20,419 nucleotides of DNA, taken from contig CALAUZ010000269.1 in NCBI GenBank assembly GCA_937892105.1, positions 1-20,419 of the forward strand, written 5' to 3'. Shown here in pieces: positions 9,232 to 14,875 of this stretch. The translations under genes and the position numbers were made by a program. How positions within the stretch are numbered: the stretch's first letter is position 1; the number at the start of each line of letters is the position of its first letter. This stretch comes from an uncultured Fretibacterium sp. (GTDB lineage: Bacteria; Synergistota; Synergistia; Synergistales; Aminobacteriaceae). A model generated the notes under the pieces. The model was not told where the DNA came from and did no database searches. It saw nothing but the letters and a program-made list of their open reading frames with translations.

Positions 9232-9777
9232 TTGGCTACCATTGATATTTCTCGCTTCTCTCACGGCTTACAGGCTATGCTCGCTCCGACTATCTCGGAT
9301 GGGCAAACTTTCGTCGCTTACCTTGAGGAAAATAATTCTTTCACAATACAGGCTGATAACATATTAGCTCTTTCTGGAGGAAACTCTGGGGGAAATAACC
9401 TGGATGAGAAAAAAGTTCAAGCTATCGCTCAGACTGTCGCTTCTCTTGAGACACAAACTAATGAACTACTAGCTCTTTGCAGGGATATTCCGGCTCTTCA
9501 AGTCCTTATCTCTAACCTCGATTCTGAGGAACAAGCTACTCCGGCTTCGATCAGTGAATTTAACTATTCTTCCTTGTCTGAGCAGGTTAATAGTCTCTAT
9601 ACTGATGTCTCTGACCTAAAAACTCTCTCGTCTCAACTCTCATCTCAAGTGGAGCAAATGAACTTAAGTGTTAGTGGTCTTGAGGCATCCTTAGATGAAA
9701 CGTTGGAAAACACCAATAGTCTTAAAGCTAATGTTTACGAACTTCAAGGTCTCGTGGCTGAACTCAAATCTTCTTAA
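9232..9777 (+). CDS. Coiled-coil phage tail-associated protein
   Basis: A 181-residue protein starting at TTG 9232, selected by the strong AAGGAGG 8 nt upstream, which overlaps the previous stop. The first 45 residues are a small globular or beta part (ISDGQTFVAYLEENNSFTIQ). After a Gly/Asn linker (about 48-56), residues 57-180 are heptad-rich helices (VQAIAQTVASLETQTNELLA; later SQVEQMNLSVSGLEASL), consistent with a trimeric or dimeric stalk. No family name is recognised. Its place between tail-fibre genes and the endolysin suggests a fibre stalk, fibre chaperone or adaptor. Confidence 0.6.
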   Translation: MATIDISRFSHGLQAMLAPTISDGQTFVAYLEENNSFTIQADNILALSGGNSGGNNLDEKKVQAIAQTVASLETQTNELLALCRDIPALQVLISNLDSEEQATPASISEFNYSSLSEQVNSLYTDVSDLKTLSSQLSSQVEQMNLSVSGLEASLDETLENTNSLKANVYELQGLVAELKSS

Positions 9778-9798
9778 CTTCATGTGGAGGTTTTCTTC

Positions 9799-9996
9799 AT
9801 GGCTGGGTTACTTAATCATAAGATTTTCCTTAACCTCATTCTTGATAATGGCGGCATCATTTCTTTACACTCCATGAATGATATTAACTTTGACAGAGAA
9901 AAGGCTAGGGCCATCATTCAGGCTATTTCTCCTTGCCTATCGTCTACTATTTCAGATTCTCATGTAGTTCAAGGTTTTCAAATTTCTGCTTTCTAA
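9799..9996 (+). CDS. Small hypothetical protein upstream of endolysin
   Basis: A 65-residue protein. ATG 9799 is preferred over the in-frame GTG at 9784 because GGAGG at 9786-9790 is correctly spaced for it. The N-terminal half is hydrophobic (LLNHKIFLNLILDNGGIISL) but interrupted by charged and polar residues, so it is not a convincing membrane helix. The rest (DREKARAIIQAI) is helical. I recognise no family. It sits 12 nt before the endolysin gene and could be a small structural or lysis-accessory protein. Confidence 0.5.
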   Translation: MAGLLNHKIFLNLILDNGGIISLHSMNDINFDREKARAIIQAISPCLSSTISDSHVVQGFQISAF

Positions 9997-10008
9997 CGGA
10001 GGTGCTTC

Positions 10009-10572
10009 ATGGACAACTTTGAACGCTCTATTGCCTTCTCTCTTAAATGGGAAGGCGGACGCAATTTCAACATCGTCAACGGAAAGCCGGTCGTTAAAGG
10101 TGCGGCTATGAACGACTCTGGTGGTGCTACAGCCTATGGCATCATCATTCCAACACTTCAGGCGGCATATTCGGCGGGAGTCGTTGCGCATCAAGACATC
10201 TGCAAGCTGACTCAGGAGGAGGCACGCGAGATTTACCGCGTGAATTTCTGGGAGCGTTACGGATGGGGGCAGTTAGAGTGGCCGGCGTGTTTATGTTGCC
10301 TCGACTGCTCTATCAATCACGGAGGCTTTGCGTCTATACTTCAACGCGCGGCTATCGATTGCGGGCAGTCTGTAATCGTTGACGGCAAGTTCGGACCGAA
10401 GACTTTTGCCGCTCTCAAGGCTTGCGATCCTGTCAAGCTCGCAGGGGCTATCTACAGGCAGCGCAAGAGATACTACGAGAAGATTGTTGCTAACAAGCCT
10501 CATCAACGCGTATTCCTCAAGGGATGGTTGAGAAGGGCTGACGAAATGGCTCATGTCGCGGGGGTGATTTAG
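10009..10572 (+). CDS. GH108-type N-acetylmuramidase endolysin with peptidoglycan-binding C-terminus
   Basis: A 187-residue enzyme predicted to cleave the glycan strand of peptidoglycan at the end of infection. Residues 1-90 carry the GH108 hallmarks: the catalytic Glu15 in KWEGG, the NDSGGATAYGI block at 35-45, LTQEEAREIYRVNFWERYG, then the DCSINHG motif. Residues 115-187 fit the companion peptidoglycan-binding domain (VDGKFGPKTFAALK, a RQRKRYYEKI helix and KGWLRRADEM). Length is normal for the family (170-190). The ATG follows GGAGGT by 6 nt. There is no signal peptide, so export needs a holin-type partner, plausibly among the next two genes. Its base composition is richer in G and its codons less pyrimidine-biased than those of neighbouring genes, hinting at separate acquisition. 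Confidence 0.9.
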   Translation: MDNFERSIAFSLKWEGGRNFNIVNGKPVVKGAAMNDSGGATAYGIIIPTLQAAYSAGVVAHQDICKLTQEEAREIYRVNFWERYGWGQLEWPACLCCLDCSINHGGFASILQRAAIDCGQSVIVDGKFGPKTFAALKACDPVKLAGAIYRQRKRYYEKIVANKPHQRVFLKGWLRRADEMAHVAGVI

Positions 10573-10815
10573 GTGTTCAATGACTTCATCGTGAACTTAC
10601 AGAAGGCAGTTATTGAACAGGTCGCTTGGGCGGAGCGCGAGCTTAAGGGCAAGACTGGCAAACAAAAGCGTGAGGCTGTCGTCAAAAAACTTGATGACAT
10701 CATCACGTTACCGGCATACTTAGAATGGGTTGATGATTTTCTTATTGGCTATCTCGTGGATAAGGCTTGCGAGATGTTTAACTCCTTTGAGGTCCATAAA
10801 TCATGTCAGAATTAA
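10573..10815 (+). CDS. Small lysis-cassette protein (unnamed family)
   Basis: An 80-residue protein whose GTG start follows the endolysin TAG with no gap; a G-rich GGGGGTGAT stretch within the end of the endolysin gene can act as ribosome binding site. It is helical: an amphipathic N-terminus (FIVNLQKAVIEQVAWAEREL), a basic KGKTGKQKREAVVKKLDD segment, then PAYLEWVDDFLIGYLVDKAC. It reminds me of small proteins beside endolysins in other phages of anaerobes, but it has no clear membrane helix. A role with the holin or in regulating lysis is inferred from position. Its end overlaps the next gene by 13 nt. Confidence 0.6.
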   Translation: MFNDFIVNLQKAVIEQVAWAERELKGKTGKQKREAVVKKLDDIITLPAYLEWVDDFLIGYLVDKACEMFNSFEVHKSCQN

Positions 10816-11210
10816 TTGTCGCCATCCTCGAATACCTTCACAGCGGCTCTATTAGTAATATTGGCATCATCATTCTCATTATCCTTTCTCTCATTCAAAT
10901 TGCTCCTATCAAGTTCAACCCTTACGACAAGTTCTTCTCTTGGTTGCAACGTAAGCTACTAGGCAACTTTAGTGAAAAACTTGATAACCTTTGGATTAAT
11001 TTCTACCGGCAGCACATCTTGAGGTTTGCCCGTGAGTGCAGGCAGGACATTAAACACACTAAGGATGAATGGCATTACGCACTCACCATTGCAAGCGAAT
11101 ATGAAACATTCTGTGAGGATAACCATATCGCTAACGGCATTATTGACGCTGAGACTGAATACATCAGGGAGTTATATCTAGAGTGCTCCAAAGAAGGCAA
11201 GTTTATTTAG
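10803..11210 (+). CDS. Single-span membrane protein of the lysis cassette, candidate holin/lysis protein
   Basis: A 135-residue protein starting at ATG 10803 inside the previous gene, with GAGGT about 10 nt upstream. Residues 18-37 (SNIGIIILIILSLIQIAPIK) form one strong membrane segment near the N-terminus, followed by a PIKFNPYDKFFSWL linker and a long charged cytoplasmic helix with the pattern KHTKDEWHYALTIASEYETF. The same architecture (short N-tail, one span ending in IQIAPIK, then an H-T-K-x-x-W/F helix) is familiar from uncharacterised proteins of Clostridia-type siphoviruses beside lysis genes. A holin or anti-holin role is plausible but unproven. The TAG stop lies 12 nt before a terminator hairpin. 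Confidence 0.65.
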   Translation: MSELIVAILEYLHSGSISNIGIIILIILSLIQIAPIKFNPYDKFFSWLQRKLLGNFSEKLDNLWINFYRQHILRFARECRQDIKHTKDEWHYALTIASEYETFCEDNHIANGIIDAETEYIRELYLECSKEGKFI

Positions 11211-11222
11211 GCTAACTAAATT

Positions 11223-11240
11223 GCCCCCAATTTAGGGGGC
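11223..11240. terminator. Convergent intrinsic terminator hairpin
   Basis: A perfect 6-bp G/C stem (GCCCCC, loop AATTTA, GGGGGC) lies between the ends of the converging lysis operon (+) and methyltransferase gene (-). On the - strand it is followed by AATTTAGTT; on the + strand by TATCCTTCT. The U-tracts are weak, but the position suggests it serves both directions. The methyltransferase TAG stop touches its edge. Confidence 0.7.
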
Positions 11241-12817
11241 TATCCTTCTATCATTGGCAATGAACGTCCGGCTTCGTACAGGTAGTACCGCGATTCCTTT
11301 AGCGTCTCGTTGTAGCTCTCTCGACCTTCAAAACTCTCCACTACTGCCTGTTCTTCCGCGTCTAGTTCCTCATAACTTTTCTGCGCATATCCTTTTGGCA
11401 ACCAACCTTTTCGCTGACTCCCGAAGATATTCAGCTTCTTTAACAGACGCTCATTCGTGAACGTTATATGGCACGTTCCCTTCTTGTAGAACGTTACTGT
11501 AAAGTATTTCTGAGGGATATTCCGCGTTATTCCGGATGCTAGGTAGTTCTCAATGTCTATATTGACTTCTCCGGTCTCGCCGCAATCTAGGTAGTTCAAT
11601 ACCTTCTCTATGTCTGAGAGTTTATGAATTGCGTTGTGCCGGTTGAGATGAATGAAGCTGCTCTCGTCAAATGCCTGTAACGGCAATATTACGCGACGAT
11701 TTATCTTCCACGAGAGATTTGTCTTCCACCCGTTGTAGTAATGAATGTTGTTTTTCAGGTCTTCATCCCATGAATGCTTGGCCGATAGTTCATCAAATAA
11801 CTCTATGATGCACTGCTCCACTCCCTTTACGAGACTTAACGCTATTTCCTGCTGCACCGTCTTGATGTTCCAGTACGAAAAATCATAGTTCGTGAACTCG
11901 CTTACTTGTGAGGTGTACTTGTAATACAGGTTACTTGTCAGCCGTCTCGTAAAGCTCGGATGCTCAAATAGTTTTTCCCAGTACTTACGCCGAATCGCCC
12001 TCACGTACTCATTCACACTGAATTTTCCCTGATCCCCGTACCCTTTGTCGTCCCCAATTGTCAGACTTAAAAGGCTTTGCGTGTCTAGTGCTTTGCTCTG
12101 CAGTTCAAGATATTCATCATACAGACGCAATCCCCACTCAAGCTCACGGTTGTACAGCGCAACAAAACTTTTCACAAAGTCCATCTCCGCAAGCTCAGAG
12201 GTCTCACGCTTACGCTCGTACTCTTCGTATTCCTTCTCGCGCAGGGTTTCAAATATTGTCGTTTGGCGTTCAGGTGCTGGCACTGTCAGCTTCACTACTG
12301 CAACCTCAACATCTGTAGGGTTCTCTGATACGCTAAAGGCTTTCTCGTAGTACTTTATTTCTGCTCCGTAACGTTCTAGGCTCTGCTCCAACTCTTGACG
12401 TTCTCGCGTGTAAGCATTCCTCAATGTCTCGGCGTTCAGAATGCAGATTATCCCGCCTCCGGTTAGGCTCTGCACCTCTATCGCCTTCAGCAAATGACGT
12501 GCTCCCCGCGAAAACGGCGGGTTCATAAATATCAGGTCGTAATGCTTGTACGTATGCAGAGTCATAAAGTCATCATGCACTACTCGAAACCCCTTATCCT
12601 TTAGGATCGCTCGCAGTTCGGGTTCAATCTCTATGCAGTCTATATCTATTTGCGACCATCTGCCTTTTGCCTGCTTCACGTACTCTGCTATGTTCCCCTT
12701 ACCTGCTGATGGTTCAAGTACGTAGTCGATACTCTTCCAATCAATGCCTGCTGTGATCTCTTTCAGCAGAGATTCGGGCGTGGGGTAATAGTCTTCACTT
12801 CCGCTTAGCTTTAACAT
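11240..12817 (-). CDS. N6-adenine DNA methyltransferase-like protein with DUF4942-like C-terminal region
   Basis: A 525-residue protein. Residues 8-20 (EDYYPTPESLLKEI) and 33-43 (VLEPSAGKGNI) form the SAM-binding N-terminal part; DLIFMNPPFSRGARH at 94-108 contains the NPPF catalytic tetrad of amino-methyltransferases acting on adenine N6. The C-terminal half (from about 250: YWEKLFEHPSF, NYDFSYWNIKTVQQEI, NGWKTNLSWKINRRV) resembles DUF4942, often found behind such methylases in phages and mobile elements. It probably methylates phage DNA to escape host restriction. The ATG is chosen by AAAGGAG 8 nt upstream. The gene follows a strong terminator, so it may depend on readthrough or an unseen promoter. 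No cognate endonuclease is present. Confidence 0.82.
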   Translation of the reverse strand: MLKLSGSEDYYPTPESLLKEITAGIDWKSIDYVLEPSAGKGNIAEYVKQAKGRWSQIDIDCIEIEPELRAILKDKGFRVVHDDFMTLHTYKHYDLIFMNPPFSRGARHLLKAIEVQSLTGGGIICILNAETLRNAYTRERQELEQSLERYGAEIKYYEKAFSVSENPTDVEVAVVKLTVPAPERQTTIFETLREKEYEEYERKRETSELAEMDFVKSFVALYNRELEWGLRLYDEYLELQSKALDTQSLLSLTIGDDKGYGDQGKFSVNEYVRAIRRKYWEKLFEHPSFTRRLTSNLYYKYTSQVSEFTNYDFSYWNIKTVQQEIALSLVKGVEQCIIELFDELSAKHSWDEDLKNNIHYYNGWKTNLSWKINRRVILPLQAFDESSFIHLNRHNAIHKLSDIEKVLNYLDCGETGEVNIDIENYLASGITRNIPQKYFTVTFYKKGTCHITFTNERLLKKLNIFGSQRKGWLPKGYAQKSYEELDAEEQAVVESFEGRESYNETLKESRYYLYEAGRSLPMIEG

Positions 12818-12838
12818 CCTTTGACTCCTTTCCGCAAC

Positions 12839-12866
12839 AAAAAAACGGGAGCTATAGTAGCCTCCC
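12839..12866 (-). terminator. Intrinsic terminator of the - strand early operon
   Basis: Read on the - strand: GGGAG-GCTA, loop CTA, TAGC-TCCC (8 bp with one bulged G) and then G followed by seven T. This is a textbook Rho-independent terminator. It lies just downstream of the Lar-like ORF and directly upstream of the methyltransferase gene, splitting the leftward block in two. Confidence 0.8.
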
Positions 12867-12902
12867 TATCCTTTATATCCTCATGTTCTATGCCGCTATC
12901 GC

Positions 12903-13055
12903 TTACAGCTCTGAACTGTACAAGCCCGTGTTCGCTACGCACCAGGTACATATAACACGGTATATCAGCTCGTCGTCGAACTCTCGTAGTTCCTCGTCTT
13001 CAACTTCAACTTGTGCCTCATGCCCACAGAATAGGCTCTCCTTCAGTTCATTCAT
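12903..13055 (-). CDS. Lar-family (restriction alleviation) zinc-ribbon protein, apparently degenerate
   Basis: A 50-residue ORF from ATG 13055 (AAGAGGA abuts the ATG, an awkward spacing; an upstream ATG at 13088 lacks any site). The pattern follows Lar-like zinc ribbons, which blunt host type I restriction: NELKESLFCGHEAQVEV, a hydrophilic middle, then YRVICTWCVANTGLYSSEL. The family normally has C-P-F-C in the first knuckle; here it is S-L-F-C, so one zinc ligand is lost. The second knuckle C-T-W-C is intact. After the TAA, the same frame continues A-I-A-A-(TAG)-N, which is where the family has its A-I-x-A-W-N ending. It thus looks like a decayed gene or one with recoded stops. It precedes a strong terminator. 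Confidence 0.55.
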   Translation of the reverse strand: MNELKESLFCGHEAQVEVEDEELREFDDELIYRVICTWCVANTGLYSSEL

Positions 13056-13074
13056 TCCTCTTGTTTCCACTCCT

Positions 13075-13185
13075 TCATAGCAGGTCATTCACTGCTGACA
13101 CTACTTGTTCGATCGCTAATACCACTTTATGCCTGTAGCATGTCTCGTCGTTCACGTCTTCGGGACACTTCGTCTTTCCATACAT
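13075..13185 (-). CDS. Small cysteine-rich zinc-ribbon ORF, possibly the C-terminal extension of the upstream gene
   Basis: A 36-residue reading from ATG 13185 (MYGKTKCPEDVNDETCYRHK...) ending in TGA. No good ribosome binding site precedes this ATG. In the same frame, the codons between it and the TAG of the 112-residue gene encode EFCRRCR, giving a C-x2-C-x7-C-x8-C-x2-H set typical of a zinc ribbon; the first cysteine pair lies before the ATG. The functional unit therefore seems to start earlier, either from a non-standard start or by reading through the TAG. Its TGA stop sits within AGGAG-like sequence ahead of the Lar-like gene. Function unknown. Confidence 0.35.
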   Translation of the reverse strand: MYGKTKCPEDVNDETCYRHKVVLAIEQVVSAVNDLL

Positions 13186-13206
13186 ACGGCATCGACGGCA
13201 AAACTC

Positions 13207-13545
13207 CTACGCTTCTGACGTTCCCCACTCAAACTCTATCTGACCGTTGCCTTGCAGTTCAGCTCCATCCTTCAGGTACATTGACAATCCTCCATACCCT
13301 CGCTTCACTAACGCGTCGATTACTCGATTCGCTGATGATAGGAGTTTCTGTCGCTCCTCTAGGCACTCAATTACCCTGTCGCAGTAGTCTTCACAGCTCT
13401 TACGGTAATACTTTTCCTCACATCTCATGCACACTCGCTCGGCCTCGCGCTCCTCATCCATCTTCAGGTACTCGGGCTCGTACGGATTGTATGCGTCCTC
13501 AATTAATGTCAGTCCACAAAGATAATCCTTAAGGTCTCGGTTCAT
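13207..13545 (-). CDS. Hypothetical Cys-rich phage protein
   Basis: A 112-residue protein with ATG 13545 overlapping the TGA of the previous gene (ATGA) and AGGAGGT 8 nt upstream. It is acidic and helical with a cysteine cluster (residues 39-60: VCMRCEEKYYRKSCEDYCDR, then IEC) that might bind a metal. The second half (SSANRVIDALVKRGYGGLSM) has no recognised signature. It ends in TAG, after which the frame continues for 43 codons into a zinc-ribbon-like sequence. No function can be assigned; it lies in a run of small early-type phage genes. Confidence 0.6.
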   Translation of the reverse strand: MNRDLKDYLCGLTLIEDAYNPYEPEYLKMDEEREAERVCMRCEEKYYRKSCEDYCDRVIECLEERQKLLSSANRVIDALVKRGYGGLSMYLKDGAELQGNGQIEFEWGTSEA

Positions 13546-13832
13546 TCTGACTTACCTCCTGATATTGTGAAGCGACTTGCTTCCGTCTCCGTCTCATACT
13601 GCTTGTACAGTTCTGCATTCTCGGCCTTGAACCTTCGGCTATCAAATCGATGCATAGTGTACGTCGTGTAGCTCACCTTGTATTCTCCTACTAACAATCG
13701 GCTCGCGTTTCGGGATACCATGTGCGCTTTCACTCTGTCCTTCAGAGACTCCAGCTCGTTCACTATTGCCGTCTTCTCGGACTCCAGTTCACTAATCCTC
13801 GACAACATTGCTCGTATTTCTTGCTGTCCCAT
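13542..13832 (-). CDS. Small phage protein of unknown function (coiled-coil N-terminus, RFTI-type C-terminus)
   Basis: A 96-residue protein. ATG 13832 is chosen over an upstream in-frame ATG at 13859 because AGGAGGT lies 8 nt before it. Residues 1-40 form a coiled coil (SRISELESEKTAIVNELESL). Residues 50-96 contain GEYKVSYTTYTMHRFDSRRF, followed by a helix ending in ASRFTI. This C-terminal pattern (strand, then RFDSxxFK, xELYxxY and RFTI) is familiar from short uncharacterised proteins in phage early regions, often near recombination or exonuclease genes, none of which is visible here. The first gene after an internal hairpin, it may be separately controlled. Confidence 0.65.
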   Translation of the reverse strand: MGQQEIRAMLSRISELESEKTAIVNELESLKDRVKAHMVSRNASRLLVGEYKVSYTTYTMHRFDSRRFKAENAELYKQYETETEASRFTISGGKSE

Positions 13833-13859
13833 TACCCTCGACCTCCTGATAAAATACAA

Positions 13860-13883
13860 GGCCGGATATTGCAGTATCCAGCC
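13860..13883 (-). terminator. Hairpin inside the - operon, terminator or attenuator
   Basis: An 11-position imperfect dyad: on the - strand GGCTGGATA pairs with TATCCGGCC (one G-U wobble, short central loop), followed by TTGTATTTTATC. It sits in the only real gap between the small - strand genes (after the 78-residue gene, before the 96-residue gene), so it could end or attenuate upstream transcription. The + strand side is also T-rich (TTATTTATT). Confidence 0.5.
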
Positions 13884-13896
13884 TTATTTATTACCA

Positions 13897-14133
13897 CTAC
13901 CGCTTCGTTACCTTTACTTCTAACGTAAGCGGGTTTTCTTCATTCTGAGTACTACCCTTCTTCAAGGCGTTGTAACTATCCTCAACTAGGGGCTTACTCT
14001 TCCACAACACTATTCCGGTCGCCTTCTCACTTTCCTCTTGCCATGATATACGACAGGCTTCGTCGATCCGCCTCCATGAGTATCCTCGCGCTAAGGCTTC
14101 CTTACTTAATCGCTCCAATATCGTCATGCCCAT
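13897..14133 (-). CDS. Hypothetical small phage protein
   Basis: A 78-residue basic/acidic mixed protein starting at ATG 14133 inside the end of the previous gene, with AAGGGAG about 10 nt upstream. The first 35 residues (ERLSKEALARGYSWRRIDEA) look like a helical, possibly helix-turn-helix-like start, but no family is recognised. The rest includes VLWKSKPLVEDSYNALKKG. It ends TAG, with TAA TAA two codons later, giving a triple stop, and is followed by a hairpin. Function unknown. Confidence 0.55.
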   Translation of the reverse strand: MGMTILERLSKEALARGYSWRRIDEACRISWQEESEKATGIVLWKSKPLVEDSYNALKKGSTQNEENPLTLEVKVTKR

Positions 14134-14573
14134 CTCTTCATCTCCCTTTGAGCCGTCCTATACTCCTCCACTGCTAGGCACGCCTTCTCGTAGTTCATGC
14201 TCGATAGCCTATTCTCAGATATGTACTCTATGGCGGGAATTCGGTCTGTAAATGCTAGTGCGGATAACGCTACGTAGTTTATTCCCTCCTGAAGCGCATA
14301 CCTCATCGCTGCCTTATCGCTCCTAAAACTGAAACGTCCGAATTTCTGTCCTTCGCAATAGCCAGGATGTAATTCCTCGATGCGACCCTCAACGTAGTTT
14401 CGTACGTGCCACAGCATTTCCTCTAGATGGTCATATTCTGGAGATACCATGTTGCGAGTCTCTAGGATACTATCATCCCGCTTCTCGTTTACCTCGTTCA
14501 TTACGTGAATGAGTAATTCAAGCAAGTCCTCCCAACGATACGACTCATACACTGCCTGTTCCTCGTCTATCAT
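14124..14573 (-). CDS. Hypothetical phage protein, 149 residues
   Basis: ATG 14573 overlaps the TAA of the previous gene (TAATGA), with AAAGGA 9 nt upstream. It is acidic and helical: EEQAVYESYRWEDLLELLIH, then LEEMLWHVRNYVEGRIEEL, and a C-terminal NYEKACLAVEEYRTAQREM helix. There are no membrane segments, cysteine clusters or catalytic motifs. It overlaps the next gene by 10 nt. Translationally coupled to the two small genes upstream; function unknown. Confidence 0.6.
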   Translation of the reverse strand: MIDEEQAVYESYRWEDLLELLIHVMNEVNEKRDDSILETRNMVSPEYDHLEEMLWHVRNYVEGRIEELHPGYCEGQKFGRFSFRSDKAAMRYALQEGINYVALSALAFTDRIPAIEYISENRLSSMNYEKACLAVEEYRTAQREMKRWA

Positions 14574-14731
14574 TACCTAGCTTCCTTTCTGGCCTCAACA
14601 TAGGCCTTCAACATTGATGCTCCGATGTACCTGTACAGCTGTTTATGCCGCCTTAATTGGCTGGGACACTTCTTGTACAGTTCTCGGCATTTCTCGTACT
14701 CCGCAAGATAAAAATCCGCGTCGCTCCTCAC
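14573..14731 (-). CDS. Small basic hypothetical protein, 52 residues
   Basis: A short gene read directly from the sequence: GTG 14731 overlaps the TGA of the gene before it (GTGA), with AGGAGGAGGC upstream as a strong ribosome binding site, and its TAA overlaps the next ATG. The product is helical and basic (DADFYLAEYEKCRELYKKC; SQLRRHKQLYRYIGASMLKA; ending VEARKEAR). No family is recognised. The tight stop/start overlaps on both sides are the main evidence that it is translated. Confidence 0.6.
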   Translation of the reverse strand: MRSDADFYLAEYEKCRELYKKCPSQLRRHKQLYRYIGASMLKAYVEARKEAR

Positions 14732-14874
14732 TTCTGCCTCCTCCTTATCACGCTGTCCAGTGTTCCCTCTACCAAGTCAATAAAGAATATCCACTGTAGA
14801 CGCTTCCTCAGTTTAGTCCGCCTCACTCGATACTCCCGCGGCTCTAGCCCTAACGTTCGCAACACATACCTCAT
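14728..14874 (-). CDS. Small very basic hypothetical protein, 48 residues
   Basis: A short gene starting at ATG 14874, one base after the TAG of the 755-residue gene, with a G-rich AAGGGGGGTGA site about 8 nt upstream. The product is Arg-rich (LEPREYRVRRTKLRKRLQW, then IFFIDLVEGTLDSVIRRRQK) with a central hydrophobic patch. It could be a small nucleic-acid-binding protein, but no family is recognised. Its TGA overlaps the following GTG. Confidence 0.55.
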   Translation of the reverse strand: MRYVLRTLGLEPREYRVRRTKLRKRLQWIFFIDLVEGTLDSVIRRRQK

Positions 14875-14875
14875 G

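Noticed and set aside
1..11210. Genome-wide stop-codon reassignment (as in some gut phages)
   Set aside because: Rightward genes end normally with TAA, TAG and TGA, each followed closely by a ribosome binding site and a new start in another frame.
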